Positions 23,052-38,005 of a stretch of DNA of 64,000 bases are shown piece after piece; position 1 is the first letter of the stretch; the number at the start of each line of letters is the position of its first letter. The position numbers and the translations under genes are program-made. This DNA comes from Earliella scabrosa. Lineage: Eukaryota; Basidiomycota; Agaricomycetes; Polyporales; Polyporaceae. Below the pieces are notes generated by a model. The model searched no databases and was not told where the DNA came from. It worked only from the letters and a program-made list of their open reading frames with translations. The stretch covers positions 1 through 64,000 of the forward strand of contig JABYQQ010000011.1 of the NCBI GenBank assembly GCA_022605405.1, given 5' to 3'.

Positions 23052-26000
23052 GATGAGAATGTAGGGCGATGTTGTGTGCAAGCGTGCACCCGGCAGCCGC
23101 CTCTTCCTATGCCACTCTGACGGATACGGACGATAGTCGATGACGAGAGGGTCATAGTGGAGTGCTCCGGTGGTGAGTGGTGAGTTAGGGTGAGTGTCCT
23201 ACGCATCGACAGGGGACCGGGATTAGGGTCACGATGACATTGCACTCCGAGTGGAACGCTCACCGAATTCAGCTTTGATTTGGGCTTCTGTAAGCGCTAC
23301 CGGCGCTGAGTTATCTGCTTGGAAGAAGTACGAGGATGGGTTGTAGGTCGTACCGTGAGCTGAGGGTTGAACGACGCGCCCCGGCATCCGAGTTGCGCCG
23401 AACGGGCAAACGCACCTCCGTTCATTCCAAACGCGGTGAGCTCTGTTGCTGGCCGCGACGATGGATCATTCTCGATGTCGAACGCCCGGCTCTCTTCTCG
23501 CCAATACAAATTGGTTCGTAGACTCCGCGCGCTGGGCTCGCACACCACTGGCACCCCCGACCGCTGATGAGTCCATGAGCCCCCGTGCCGCCTTGTCTCA
23601 ACCGTCCAATGCGCGTGAGCACGCCCCAGTCCGTGCCTTGACAAAGCGCACGAGATGGACACCTCGGAGCAGCACGAACCGCGGACGTCAACTGCACGCG
23701 CACCTTCGTCTCTTGCACCATGTCTCGCGATCTTGGCGCTACGTACCGACATCCATCTTCTCTGATCCCGACCCCGTCGTCTATTCACGTCAAGGGTCCC
23801 GTGCGCACACCGTGTGCAGCACATTCCCCGTACGTGTCGCAAATCTTCCCGCCTGGAGCAAGCTATAGGATGCGCCTGCGAAGTCAGTGTCTCCACACAG
23901 ATAAGAGTCTCGTCGCTTGTTAACGCGAGGATGCCTATAGCTCAAGCACTCGCAGGGCACGCTGCATTTGAATTCGGTGCCGCGCGTACCGGGGAGAAGA
24001 CGGCACGCACGAACTTCAACGCGCGAACGGAGGGACGGTCAGTTTTCGACATATGAGGTCTAGCTCGGGCTTATCGCTCGATCTCGGATTCCTGAGAGCG
24101 AGTCCGAGCTGCGAGTCGGCCCCTATGCACCCCGTGCCCGTCTGTCTGGTATCTGGACAATCGCGCATGGGCTAATCGGACGCGCGCAGGCGTATAAAGC
24201 AAGACCGACACGCAGTCATTGCCACCGCAATGAACATCCGCTTCCTTCATCCGACTGTCTCACTGCCTGCGCCGCACAAAGGCGCGACAGCGAAGGCCTC
24301 CCGGGCGGGACGCACCGGGTGGCAAATGCACGGATTGCCACTCGGCTGCGACACTCGCTCAAAGAGCGTTTGTCCCGTGCGCATGCTTGGAGTGGCGGCG
24401 GCACATCTCCCAGCCAGAGTATAAAGCACGGCGAGGGTGCGCTGCTCTATCCCCCCACCACGCTCTGACTCTGACTCTTCATCTCGTCTCATACTACGAG
24501 CGCACGCTGGTCTGCGACCACAACAGCAGGGGTGCCCCCCGTACCATCCCTGGGTGCCACGTACTCATGCCTCGCGAGAGCCCTCCCATTCGGGTCCGCA
24601 TCGCTTGCTGAGTGGTGGCGGCCGCAAGGATTGGTACGGGCAGCTCGACCAGCTGCGGTGGGAGCAGCGGCGTCGCGCCCGTTCTCCTGTTATCCTTACC
24701 TCCGACGCATCATCGCATGCGCGCTCCTGAGCCGGGCGGGGTCTCGTCGCCCGGCCTGTCGTACGTTGCTAGACTGCTGAGCGGGTCGTTCGTTGTGCGG
24801 ACTGCGCGGTACATCCGGCATGTGCGGTGCGGTGGCTGCCAGACGGCTTGAGATGTGGATGCGTTCTTGGTTGTTCCGCGACAGGGTCCTGCGTCTGTGT
24901 GGTTGCACCGGATGTCACCAAGCTCCGCGAATGTGATGCTCGCGGACGGCGGAGCTGACATGCGTACCGCTCGTGTTCGCGCGGATTGTGCGGATGGGGC
25001 GCGGATGGGGCGCACGAGTGCGGGGTGCGGAGGTGGGACAGCGTATTCGTGGTGTTCCGCGAGCAGTATGAGTTCTTCCATGTCAGTGCGGGTGCACTAG
25101 CTGTCTGTAGTCGTTGAGCCTTGGGCAAGATCGGACTTGAGATTCGCGGGTTGCGCACCATCGAGAAGACGTCTTGTGCGGAAAGCGCTGGGGAGGCACG
25201 AGCCGGCGCGCGAGCGACGAGCTCGCAGCAGAAGAGGCATGTGGGGTCCACTGACGGAGAGCGACGTTAATCAGAATCGTAATTGAATGAATAGAGCTGC
25301 CTGCTAGTGACGCGCCTGACGTTGGATCTATGCTCACAATCTCCACTGTGTGCCCTGAGAATGACAGGAAACGCTAGGGACATGACAGCCTTCGCAGTCC
25401 TTCCGGGTGGTTCGGGCGAGAGGAGGAGCTAACGGGCGTTCGCATGTGGCCCGGTGATGATGGGATCTGGCAGAGGGGGCATGTGTTAGTGACGGTGCGG
25501 GGATGGACGTAAGAGGGGGCAGGTCAGGGGGACGTGTTGGAACAGCCTTGTTTGCCCTGGAGAGTCAGAGACGCGAAAGCGGGGGCGATTGAGCGAACGA
25601 GAGTGGTGTTGTACGCGCCATCGTGCGCCACTGGAGCTCGCCCATTCATCGATGGGCCGGTCGACCCTGGAGAGCGTCTGGGAAATGAATTGAAGGCGCG
25701 ATGAGGAGAGTGTGATGTATCGTACACGCTATGCGCTGCCATGAGGGACGGCGCGATGTTAGACCGCAGAGGTTGGAGGTGGGTGCCGCACCTACCGCCG
25801 AGCGAATGATCCAAACGCTGTGGGTGGTTTGCAGATATACTGGAATCGTCAGCCTGAGAGTCATCATACTCACCTACACGAGGCAGCCTCAGGCAGCTGG
25901 TGGCGGAGAACTTCACGACAGCTATATCGAATGACTATTGACTCGTTCGAGCGTGTAAGCAGCTAACTTTTTACGGTCGCTGTGAGCGAAGGCTAGCCGG

Positions 26001-26849
26001 GCGTGGAACGAGCACCGGCCCAAGGGACAGAGACCTATCCTAGCCTCCGAGTCGCGACTCAAAAACATCGGCGGTACTTGCTGTCCGTCTACGTGCCAGT
26101 TCATGAGCTCTCCCGGGCCAGCCTGGATGTTGTGATAGTATCGACGTACCGACACCGCACAATCGGGTTCCAATGCGCCGATCGTTGATCTTGCTCTCAT
26201 TTCTGTCACTCAGAGACCGCCTCGTACTAGTTGCATACGTGGTGACCGCACTGGGCAAGCTTCAAGTTCAAGTCACTGGCAGGTTCAACTTGTCCAAACT
26301 GCTGGCCACGGCCACGAACGCCGGACTCGGATCACGCGGAGTTGGAGCCAGATTGTGGCGGAGCTGGTACGGCCCGCACTCGGATGTCCAGCTCAGGCTC
26401 GACTCTCAAACTCTGCTCGAGCCCATCCGACAGCCTGAGCAAGTCCGAAACTGAAACGATGGTAAACGGTCCCTCGTGGGCGTTGCACGTCGCAGTGCAC
26501 CCGGAGCTGCAGAGGGTCACGAGAAATCCAGGCTGGATATCATGGTTCGTTTCATTTTCCGATGCCGGTTACTCACTGCGCGTTGACCCTTACTTCGCGG
26601 CGAATACAGGACTTCTTGTCGCAGAAGCTTAGCTGAGCCATAATCCCCGCGAGGATGGCTCGGATGACGCGCATGCATTGCTGGGCCCGCATCTCTCGTC
26701 CTCTCAGGGCGAGCTGCGCGGGCGTCCGAGCTCCGAGTGCACAGTGACGGCCGCAGCCTCGCTCAGGCTGCATCCGCCCTCGCTGATAACCTTGTCTCAA
26801 TGACCAGCCCAAGGCCAAGCAAGTGTTTTCCATGAGCCTGTACCCGCAT
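23052..26849. other. Long intergenic stretch, no supported gene
   Basis: GC-rich sequence gives many frames on both strands, none with a domain. Two near-identical TATA-like strings (GTATAAAGCA) sit at about 24190 and 24420. The frame downstream of the second contains two TGA codons and is low in complexity. A minus-strand frame at 25524-25916 starts MKFSATSCLRLPR but has nothing else to recommend it. I would not annotate a gene here. Confidence 0.4.
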
Positions 26850-27800
26850 CCTACGGCAGCAAGACCTCGTCTAAGAGTAGTCATGATCAAAAGAATCCCC
26901 CCCTCAAGTCGCGCCCCACGAATCTCGGAATCGGTCTCTCTCCCGACGCTTGTCTACATACCTCATCTCTCGCGTCTCTAATCCAGGACATTGAGCCGAA
27001 GGACCTCACCCGCTTCGTCAAGTGGCCAGAATACGTCCGTCTTCCGAACCGACAGAAGGTCATCCTCAGTCAGCGCCTCAATGTTCCTCCCGCCATCGCC
27101 CAGTTCTCGCGCCCTCGACATGAACACTGCTACGCAGCTTTTCAAGCTCCTGAACAAGCCAGGACTCAGCATCCGCCTCCGTGGGACGTGTCGCTGACGG
27201 CGGTTCAAGTACCGTCCCGAGACGACACAGGACAAGAATGCTCGTCCCGACGCTCTCGCCAAGGCGACCTCGGATGAGAAAGAGACTCGGACCAAGGTGC
27301 GTTCGTGTGTTCCCATCTTGCACTGCAACCTCGCTGATTGGCGTCGCATAGGATTCGAAGAGGCCATTCTTCGTCAAGTACGGCCTCAACCACACTATCG
27401 CTCTGATCGAGGCCAAGAGGCGTCCCTTGTTGTGATCGCACACGACGTTGACCCCATCGAGCTCGCTGCTCGACGTTTCCTTGCCGGCTCCCTTTCGCAA
27501 CGTGTGTGTTCCGTCCGTCATCGTCAAGTTTGAGGTTTCGTCGCGGTCGTGCACAAGAAGATAGCCGCCGTCGTGTGCATCCAGCAGGTGAAGAGCGGGA
27601 GCTTGCTACTCTGGTCAGCGCCGCAAGGGCCAAGTTGTTTGTATTTCTGTTCATATCATGCGCGTTTGTTCGCCAGCACCGACAACTACGAGGAGCAGCG
27701 TCGTCAGTGAGGTGGGGGTATCAGGAGAGCAAAGATGCTCCGGAAGCGCGCGAAGGCTGCGAGCCAGACATTGTCGATTGCGATTGCGTCCAGGCTCTGA
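26850..27800 (+). pseudogene. RPL8: Ribosomal protein eL8 (L7a/L8) pseudogene
   Basis: The segment is a decayed copy of the large-subunit ribosomal protein eL8. In order it shows [15 protein letters not shown], the intron, [19 protein letters not shown] (27000-27040), [28 protein letters not shown] in another frame (about 27110-27158), an unspliceable 51-bp insert, [19 protein letters not shown], an intron, FFVKYGLNHTIALIEAKR, SLVVIAHDVDPIEL, VVHKKIAAVV, ELATLVSAARAK and STDNYEEQRRQ. A TGA at 27708-27710 stands where Trp is expected before GGGIR, and the copy then runs on through KRAKAASQ to a stop at 27800. At least three frameshifts and one nonsense codon are visible. Intron positions are kept, so this arose by DNA duplication, not by reverse transcription. 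The functional copy must lie elsewhere. Confidence 0.9.
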
Positions 27801-28020
27801 GCGAGCCCTCTGTCTCCATCACCTGTCTCCAACGCCTTCCAACAGACTATCGCCGTCGATGCAGGTCTACGCGTACGTATGGCCCTGTTTGTGTCGTGTG
27901 CTATCGGGTTACTACACGGCGCTAGGGCGCCTCTTGTAATTGTACTGCCGTCCTTGTAGTTTGTATATTAATCTCTCTTTCCTTCTTCCACCATCGCCCG
28001 AGGAGACTCCGACTGCGAGC

Positions 28021-28687
28021 ATGCAGCAACCGACGTTCTACGTCCCGGCTTTGGGCAACTACGGTTTCGATGCGTTGGGTCTGCCTTTGCCGCAGCCATC
28101 CCACTTGTCGCAGTCGTCCCAGACGGACCTCAACTCGCCCGAAGTCTTCAAGCAGAACATCCAGCTTGTCCAAAGCCATGTGGCCCGCGTCCAGGCCGTC
28201 GCCCAGAGTGCTCTTGCAGGAATGTTCGTTTGTCGCCGTCCTTCGTCACTTCATCTTGCTTTCGACGCATTCACTGACTCGTCTTGCAGACAACATGCAT
28301 ACCAGCCCGGAACCAACCCTGTCCAGACCGCAGGTACTCAACTCATCTCTTGCCTCGCTCTGTCAGGTATATCGGTCTGCTCACAAGTCGTGGCATCTTG
28401 CAGCGGACATCGCCACACTAAAGCAGGCACTCCTCGTCCTCGTCGAGCTCCTTCGCCAGAGTGGCGTCGGCGCTCTCCCGCTCGAACCCCCGCCCGTGCC
28501 AGATCCGCGCTCGGAGAACGCGCTGGTAGAGGAGGAGACCAGGATCGTCCAGAGCTTGTATGACAGACAGAAGCGGATCCAGGACGGGGCGGGCGTCGTT
28601 GCCGGATACCTCAGTTTTGCCGGGGGTGGGAGTTCGGGCGAACAGCCGTCGTCGAGTGCACGTGGTAGACGGAGGACGAATGACTAG
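28021..28687 (+). CDS. Conserved-looking hypothetical protein, 176 aa
   Basis: Three exons, 28021-28223, 28290-28333 and 28404-28687, join in frame to give 176 aa. The product starts MQQPTFYVPALGNYGFDALG, has a helical middle (VFKQNIQLVQSHVARVQAVA), a QPGTNPVQTAADIATLKQAL stretch, LVELLRQSGVGALPLEPPP, and a second helix (RIVQSLYDRQKRIQDGAGVV) before a Ser/Gly/Arg-rich tail. The two helical parts could form coiled coils. No catalytic motif is visible and I do not recognise the family. It could be a small subunit of a larger assembly. It lies 220 bp downstream of the eL8 pseudogene and is followed by the convergent ARG5,6 gene. Confidence 0.75.
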
Positions 28688-29034
28688 TCGATGTCCACTT
28701 ACAATATCTTCAATCTTCCTCTGCGCTCCGAATTCGAGATCCGACAGACCCGGTGGGACTACAACTTGCTCCAACATGACAATCGACGATGCGTGGTCTG
28801 AGTTCTGCCCGAGCCATGACATGAGACTACATCACGTCGTCCTTGTGCCAATACCGTGCGATGTAGAGCCAGCCTGAGACTGACTGGGAATGGGCATATC
28901 GAGCGAAAACTACGGATTCCATATGCGATACTTTTACTATGATGCGGCGTGTATGACAGGTCCATGTCGTCTACAGCACATGTGGCAATAGCGATGCATG
29001 CATGCAAAGCGCCATAGGATGCAAACGGAGCTTA
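28688..29034. other. Convergent intergenic region
   Basis: This region separates the stops of the 176-aa gene (+) and ARG5,6 (-) and must hold both 3' ends. Nothing else is visible. Confidence 0.5.
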
Positions 29035-32262
<3,228 letters not shown>

Positions 32263-34339
32263 ATGTCGCAGACGGAGTCGCAGGACATCGAGCAGGCCAC
32301 GACCTCTGTCGCGTGCGTACCTGGACTAGCTCACCGATCGCGTCTGCTTGCTCATCCGCTGCCCCAGCACCGGCCAGCCCGACGCGAAGACGCGTCGCTA
32401 CGACCGCCAGCTGAGGTATGTCCTCATCGTCCCGTGTTGTCTACGGTCTAACGCGTGCTAGGATCTGGGCTGCCTCCGGCCAAGCCGCACTCGAGGCCTC
32501 GCGCATCCTCGTCGTCTCCTCCTCAGCCACCTCCACCTCCATCCTCAAGAACCTCGTCCTCCCCGGCATCGGCCACTTCTCCATCCTGGATAATGCCATC
32601 ACAACCCCCGCAGATGCCGGCAACAACTTCTTCCTCAACGCCCGCGACAGCATCGGCAAGCCTCGGGCTCAGGAAGCCGTCCCCCTCCTCCGCGAACTCA
32701 ACGATGCCGTCCAGGGAGAGCCCGTCGTCAAAGACATCAACGAGCTCCTCAGTACAGATCAGGGCAGGGACTGGATCGGCGGCTTCTCCCTCGTCATCGC
32801 CCACAACCTCCACAAGCCCACCCTCGACCAGCTCTCCGCCCTCCTCTGGGCCAACCCCAACGGTCCTCCCCTCATCTCCGTTCGTTCCGCCGGCTTCCTC
32901 GCAGAGTTCCACATCCAGTACCACGAGCACTGTGGTAAGTCATTCTCCTCCTCACCCGAGTGCGCACTTCACGCTCACATTGTCCAGTCTCTCAATCCCA
33001 CTCCGAGAACGCCCCTTCCCTCCGCATCACCCGACCCTTCCCTGCCCTCCTCGACTGGGCACGCAGCCTCGACCTCCAGAACATGGATCCCACCACCCAC
33101 GGCCATCTCCCCTTTGTCGTCATCCTCGTCCGCGCCGTCGATGAATGGCGCAAGAGCGTACGAGATTATCAGTCATACCCTCTCGTGCGCTCATGCTAAC
33201 AACTCTATCCTTGCAGCATGACGGTAATCTGCCAAAGACCATGGCGGAGAAGAAGGAATTCAAGGCGAGCATCCTTGCGATGAGGATAAAGCCCGACGAG
33301 GAGAACTTTGAGGAGGCCGAGGCCCAAGCCTGGCGCGTCTGGTCAGAGCCCGCCGTGAGTCGTTTTCGCTTTCTCGTATTCCTCACGACCACTCACTGTC
33401 ATTCGCTGCCGTCAGGTCCCGTCCGACGTCCAGGCTCTGTTCTCATTACCATCTCTTCCGACCTCGCCTCACCACAACGCGACGTTCCACGCCCTTCTCC
33501 ATACCCTCGCCGAGTTCACCAAGGACCCCTCCGGACCGGGTACTATTCCAATCAGCGCAACGCTCCCTGACATGAAGTCGGACACGAAGAGCTATGTCCA
33601 GCTCCAGAATCTGTACCGTCAAGCTGCCGAAACCGAGAGGGTTCGTGATATTCTCGCTGGTGCACGGATCCATCTAACCCGAATGTGCAGGACAAGTTCA
33701 AGGAGATCCTCGCTGCCAAGTATCCAGAGGTCGCCAAGTCCGCGAACCCTGACGAGGTGGATACGTTCGTGAAGAACGCGCATCACCTGCGGGTACTCCG
33801 CGGCAAGCAACTTGGCGCGTTCGACAAGGACCGGGATGCCGTTGGTGAATACCAGCTGCCATAGTGTGTCCGTGGTCTTTGCTGATCGCTTCTCATAGTG
33901 AATTCGCTGTCGATGCAGCCACGTGAGACAGGGACGCATCTTGCCCTCTCTGCGCTTTCGACATTGCTGGCTCAAGATACCGGTAAGACGCGTCCTTGCT
34001 TCGATGCAATCGAAGCGACTTAGCTATTCGTTCACAGAGGTCACGGTTGAGGCTCTGACCGCGGAGGTGCAGTCCATCATTGGGGAGGGCATCGAGTTCC
34101 CCGATGAGCTCGACGCCGCCATCGGCGAGGTGTACGTCCCCATGCATCACGGTCATAGTGATATACTGACCCAACGCTGCAGAGCGCGTGCGCCGACTGC
34201 CGACCTCCCGAACATGGCCGCGTTCCTGGGCGGGCTCGTCGCTCAGGAGGCGATCAAGGTCATCACGGAGCAATACGTTCCTCTGAACGGGTACTGCGTC
34301 GTCGACCTCATCGACTCCTGGACGGGAGTCATCGGTTGA
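32263..34339 (+). CDS. ULA1: NEDD8-activating enzyme E1 regulatory subunit (APP-BP1/ULA1 type)
   Basis: This subunit pairs with the catalytic UBA3 subunit to adenylate NEDD8/Rub1 and start cullin neddylation in nucleus and cytoplasm. After a short first exon (MSQTESQDIEQATTSV) the hallmark KTRRYDRQLR-IWAASGQAALE is restored by two introns. Then follow ILVVSSSATSTSILKNLVLP, GIGHFSILDNAITTPADAGN, FFLNARDSIGKPRAQEAVPL, LVIAHNLHKPTLDQLSALLW and PPLISVRSAGFLAEFHIQYH, all typical of the pseudo-adenylation domain. The middle is the diverged helical insert (YVQLQNLYRQAAETERDKFK). The C-terminus has DLPNMAAFLGGLVAQEAIKV and ITEQYVPLNGYCVVDLIDSW. As expected for this subunit, the catalytic cysteine region of E1s is not evident. 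All introns are short and in phase. No lesion was seen. Confidence 0.95.
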
Positions 34340-34578
34340 GCCGTTCTCGGGGTGTAGCGAGTGAGATTTCAAATACGAAGGAGTTTGCGCAAGTGTAACA
34401 CCATAGACAGAACAACAACAATTACCCACCATCTTGTCCGTCTACAATGCATGCTGTCTTGACACTGTCATGCTCCCGCTCGAGGTAGACGAGAAGTGTA
34501 TTGATGCGTGTGTGTACGTACATGAGGATGAGTGGTGAGAGCTAACATGTACAGACCGAGATTGGTGGACAGGCGGAC

Positions 34579-35796
34579 TCATATGCGGTTTGCGGGCTGC
34601 ACATCTGACGAGGGCGAATGGCGCGCTACGCCTCCTGTACCCGCTGCTCCTTGGGGTCCGCCGAGGCCGATTTTGGTGAGCGCGGCTTGGAGGGCGCTGA
34701 AGAAGGCCTGGTGGGGGGCGGGGTGTATCGAGTCGATGTTGTGTATGTGTATGAGACCGGTGATGGGAGAGAACGTATAGGTCGAGTTCCTGAGGGGGCG
34801 CACATTGAGCGAGTTGAGCTTCAGGTTTGGTCAGCAACGCAAATGAGGGCACGCACACCTCCCATCCGCCGTCGGCCTTGCTGACGCGGTTCGTGCCGTG
34901 AACGCGGAGGCCGATGAAGAGACTCTTTTCGCGAATGCTGCGTGTCTTGCTCGGTGGATGAGAGAGCTCGGGCGCGTCAGGACCAGAATCGGGACGGAGG
35001 CCGGAAGAGGAGCGCGGGCCGTGGACGCGGACGCGCAGGAGCTCGACGCGGAGGTCGGTGTAGAGCGCGTTGAGGGTGTGTCGGATGAAAGCCGAGGACG
35101 CGAGATAGAGAGGCAAGCCTGGGCGAGTGTGTGGGCGGGGCAGTGAGTGGGAAGGAGGAGAGGGGCGCACCTTCGACGTGGAGGGTCCTCGGGAAGGGCG
35201 GCGGAAAGGGCGTCGGAGGGCGGTACTCTAGGCGGATGCTGGGGCTGTAGATGGAGATCTCGTCGTCGTCCTTGCGGTGAGGGTTCGTGCTGGGGGAGTC
35301 GAGGGAGGAGATGAGGCCTGTGGAGAAGAAGGTGGGGAGCGTTTGCTGGAGAATGTAGATCGCGCGGCCTGTGCGCGTCAGACATCAAGAGAAGGTAAGA
35401 GCAGGAACGTGGAATTCGATTGAGCGAGTATATGTACAGAGAGGTGCGAAGGTAGGAAGCAAAGACTCGAGTAGCATCAGACCTCGCGGGAAGGCGGCGA
35501 GCGAGAGACAGAGACGCACCTGTCCGGATCTCCCACTCCTGGTCCGACAGCTCTCCTCCGCTGTCCGGTCGTGAGCTGGGCGGTCCTGGGAGCGGTGAGT
35601 CCGTAGCCTGAAGAAGAGAAGGCGGGAGGTTAGAGGCCGTTGACGCGGCGAGCAACGAGTGTTCTGCCGAGTCGAAGGCGGCTCGGGCGTCGAACGACGG
35701 CAGCGAGCTCAGCGTTCGGGTCACTCCATGGGCGCGACGGCAGGGCGAGAGAGCAGGGCGCGGGATGCGAGCTGTGAGCGTTGGGCGGAGAGCCAT
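34579..35796 (-). CDS. Predicted mitochondrial protein of unknown function
   Basis: The start at 35796 begins an Arg-rich, acid-poor leader (MALRPTLTARIPRPALSPCR and onward to RTLSSL) typical of mitochondrial import. Exons joined by short introns continue with SLPSFDARAAFDSAEHSLLA, AIYILQQTLPTFFSTGLISS, IYSPSIRLEYRPPTPFPPPF, GLPLYLASSAFIRHTLNALY, TDLRVELLRVRVHG, EKSLFIGLRVHGTNRVSKAD, TYTFSPITGLIHIHNIDSIH and HQAFFSALQAALTKIGLG, with the stop at 34579. The layout (a conserved IYSP segment, a helical middle, then beta strands with RVHGTNR and YTFSPITGLI) resembles small NTF2-like or DUF2358-type domains, but I cannot confirm this. It is convergent with ULA1 and shares a short divergent promoter with the SPX-RING gene. 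Confidence 0.75.
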
Positions 35797-35960
35797 GGGC
35801 ACCGTCGAGCGTGTTGGCGTCGGGGTCGGTGTCGGGGTCGGAGCGGGGAGGAGGAACGGACTCGAGGACGATGAGGGCGGAGGCGGCAAGTGTGTGGGCG
35901 CTTCGCGACTTTGCGAGAACGACTCCGCACGCGCCAAGGATAGCTGAGGCTAACGTCGGG
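35797..35960. promoter_or_regulatory. 164-bp bidirectional promoter
   Basis: The start codons of the mitochondrial protein gene (-) and the SPX-RING gene (+) are only 164 bp apart. The interval carries a direct repeat of GTCGGGGTCGG (about 35819-35842) and a purine-rich stretch. Both genes must share control elements here. Confidence 0.65.
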
Positions 35961-37807
35961 ATGCACTTCTCGAAGACGTACAGCCAGCTGCTGCTCACGC
36001 TCCCGCCAGAGCTCCGCGAAAGCGCAATCCAGTACCGCCAGCTCAAGAAGATCATCAACCAGATCGTTGCAGAGCTCACAGCGCTCGGTCCGTCTGCTCG
36101 TGTGCCCGCCTTCCTCCCTGCCGCCGCTGACTTGCCGTTCCCCACAGGGCTCTCTCCAGACGTCCTCCAGGCCGTCATTCAGCCCCCGCAGGGGCAGAAC
36201 GACAAGGGAAAACAGCGGGAGGACTACTTGCCATCCGCGAACCCACCGCTTTCCGCAGAGGACGCCGAGAGCAGCCCAGGTCCGCGCGTCGTCTACGAGC
36301 TCGTCCATGTCGCAGACCATCTCGAACCACGCCTCCGCGTCTACCTCGACCAAGACACAGACTATCTACCCCTCGATCCCTCTTCGTCTACTCCGAGACC
36401 GTCCGATGTCACCATAACCCTCCCCATCCCCCATCACGTCCCACAACTCGCCCCCGCCTCCGCTACTACTTCCCACCCGCTCGAGCATGAGTTCATCCCT
36501 ATAGCTCGTCAACGCAGTGAGCTTGTCCACCCGACATCTTCGTGAGCATACTTGTTCATTCCTATTCTTTACACACCTTCCGACCATCCCTCTCAGCTCC
36601 TCCCACGAGCTCATCATTCCCCTCGCCTCCGACACCGCCTTCTTCCGCACCCTCTCCGACGCCCTCGACGCCCTATCCGCCAACCTCGTCACAAAGAGAG
36701 CAGAGTTCGAGTCATCTCTCCACGCTCTCTCCCATGACATCTCCGCCGCCGCTCGTCCCTCGTCCTCCACTTCTTCCTTCCACGCCTATTCTCCCTTCTC
36801 CTCTGACCCAGCCAACATCTCCGTCTCCTCCAACGCGCTCGCAATATCCTCAAAGTCCGACCTCGAGACGTGGCGGCAGATATTCCAGCTCTACGTCGAA
36901 GCAGACATCTTCCAGGGCCACCAGGAGCGGTTCAGGGGCGAGCGCGATGTCCAAGACGCTCAAGCCCGTCTCGCTGCATTTTCCGCCAACTTGCAGGACT
37001 GCATAACCAGCGGCGCTCTTAAGCTCAAGCTCAAGCAGAGTCGCGTTGCGCTCCAGACGTTCATGGAGCTCAATACATTCATCCTCGACTTGCGCAAGGT
37101 ACGCGTGACTTCTGCTTCCAGTCGCGCGGCAGAATGAAGCCTACCTTCCTCCACAGTTCCAGCACGTAACCTCAGAGGCAACACGGAAGATTCTCAAGAA
37201 GCACGCCAAGCGGACTGCGTTGCCCCTCTCTCCCGACCTCGCCTCGCCATTCACTGTCCCACAAGACAGCGCCGACCGCGCGGTCGTGCTCGCGCGGACG
37301 TCCCGCTGCGACTCGCTCTCCCTGTCCCTCGTCCTCGTCCAGGCCCTCACCGAGACGCTGTTGCCCATTATACCGCACATCGACGACTACTCGTGCGTGA
37401 TTTGCACCAGCCTCGCGTTCAAGCCGATTCGCCTGAGGTGCACGCACTTGTTCTGCGTACGGTACGTTCGTGTGCTGTGATTGGGCTCTCCGCCGATGGC
37501 ACTCACGGTTCACCTTGCGCAGATGTCTTGTGAAGCTCCAGAAACGGGGAGAGGAGCACTGCCCGATGTGTCGAGCGCCAACGGTACTCTCCGCTGATCG
37601 CTGTAAGTCAATGGTACCTGTCCGTACTTACCGACGTCTGACGCGTATATCGTGTGTGCAGCGAACGTGGACTGGGCACTGCTGAACTTCATGAAGGACT
37701 GGTTCCCGGCTGAGGCGCGCAAGAAGCTGCATCAGAACGAGCGCGAGGCGGCGGAGGAAGAGATGCAGGAGCTTGGTCTGGAGTATCGGGGTTGCGTCGT
37801 TATGTAG
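35961..37807 (+). CDS. SPX-RING protein, probable E3 ubiquitin ligase
   Basis: The N-terminus MHFSKTYSQLLLTLPPELRE and QYRQLKKIINQIVAEL form the start of an SPX domain, which senses inositol pyrophosphates and thus phosphate status. The second SPX half is probably the helical part with DAQARLAAFSANLQDC and QSRVALQTFMELNTFILDLR (about 36950-37110), followed by FQHVTSEATRKILKKHAKRT. The C-terminal RING finger has the cysteine-histidine pattern CVIC...LRCTHLFCVRC...CPMCR (about 37395-37575), split by one intron. The product ends NEREAAEEEMQELGLEYRGC VVM after roughly 500 aa. This arrangement matches fungal and plant SPX-RING (BAH/NLA-like) ligases that mark phosphate transporters for turnover. 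The role here is inferred. A weakly conserved, Ser/Pro-rich stretch separates the SPX parts. Introns are short and in phase. It is convergent with HEM13. Confidence 0.9.
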
Positions 37808-38005
37808 CATCTCGGGTTTGGGTGGACGTGGACATGGGACAGATCTGAACATTGTGTACTATGAGCAATACGAGCCAGTCCACACCTGGACGCCGCATCT
37901 ATTGTCTATGATACATGACTTGCTGTGGGCAAGGTGAGTGATGCGCGTCACGACGAAAGGTATAGCGATACTCACGGATACTTCTGTACGATGTTTTGCA
38001 CCCGC

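Noticed and set aside
24567..25100. Plus-strand frame interrupted only by two TGA codons
   Set aside because: I considered recoding of TGA, but the residues are low complexity, no domain is present, and fungi of this type are not known for selenoproteins.
24769..25251. 160-codon minus-strand frame
   Set aside because: Low complexity (His, Pro, Thr, Ser), no domain, no promoter. Probably chance.
25524..25916. Minus-strand frame starting MKFSATSCLRLPR, possible secreted protein
   Set aside because: The start lacks a proper hydrophobic core and no consistent exon model follows.
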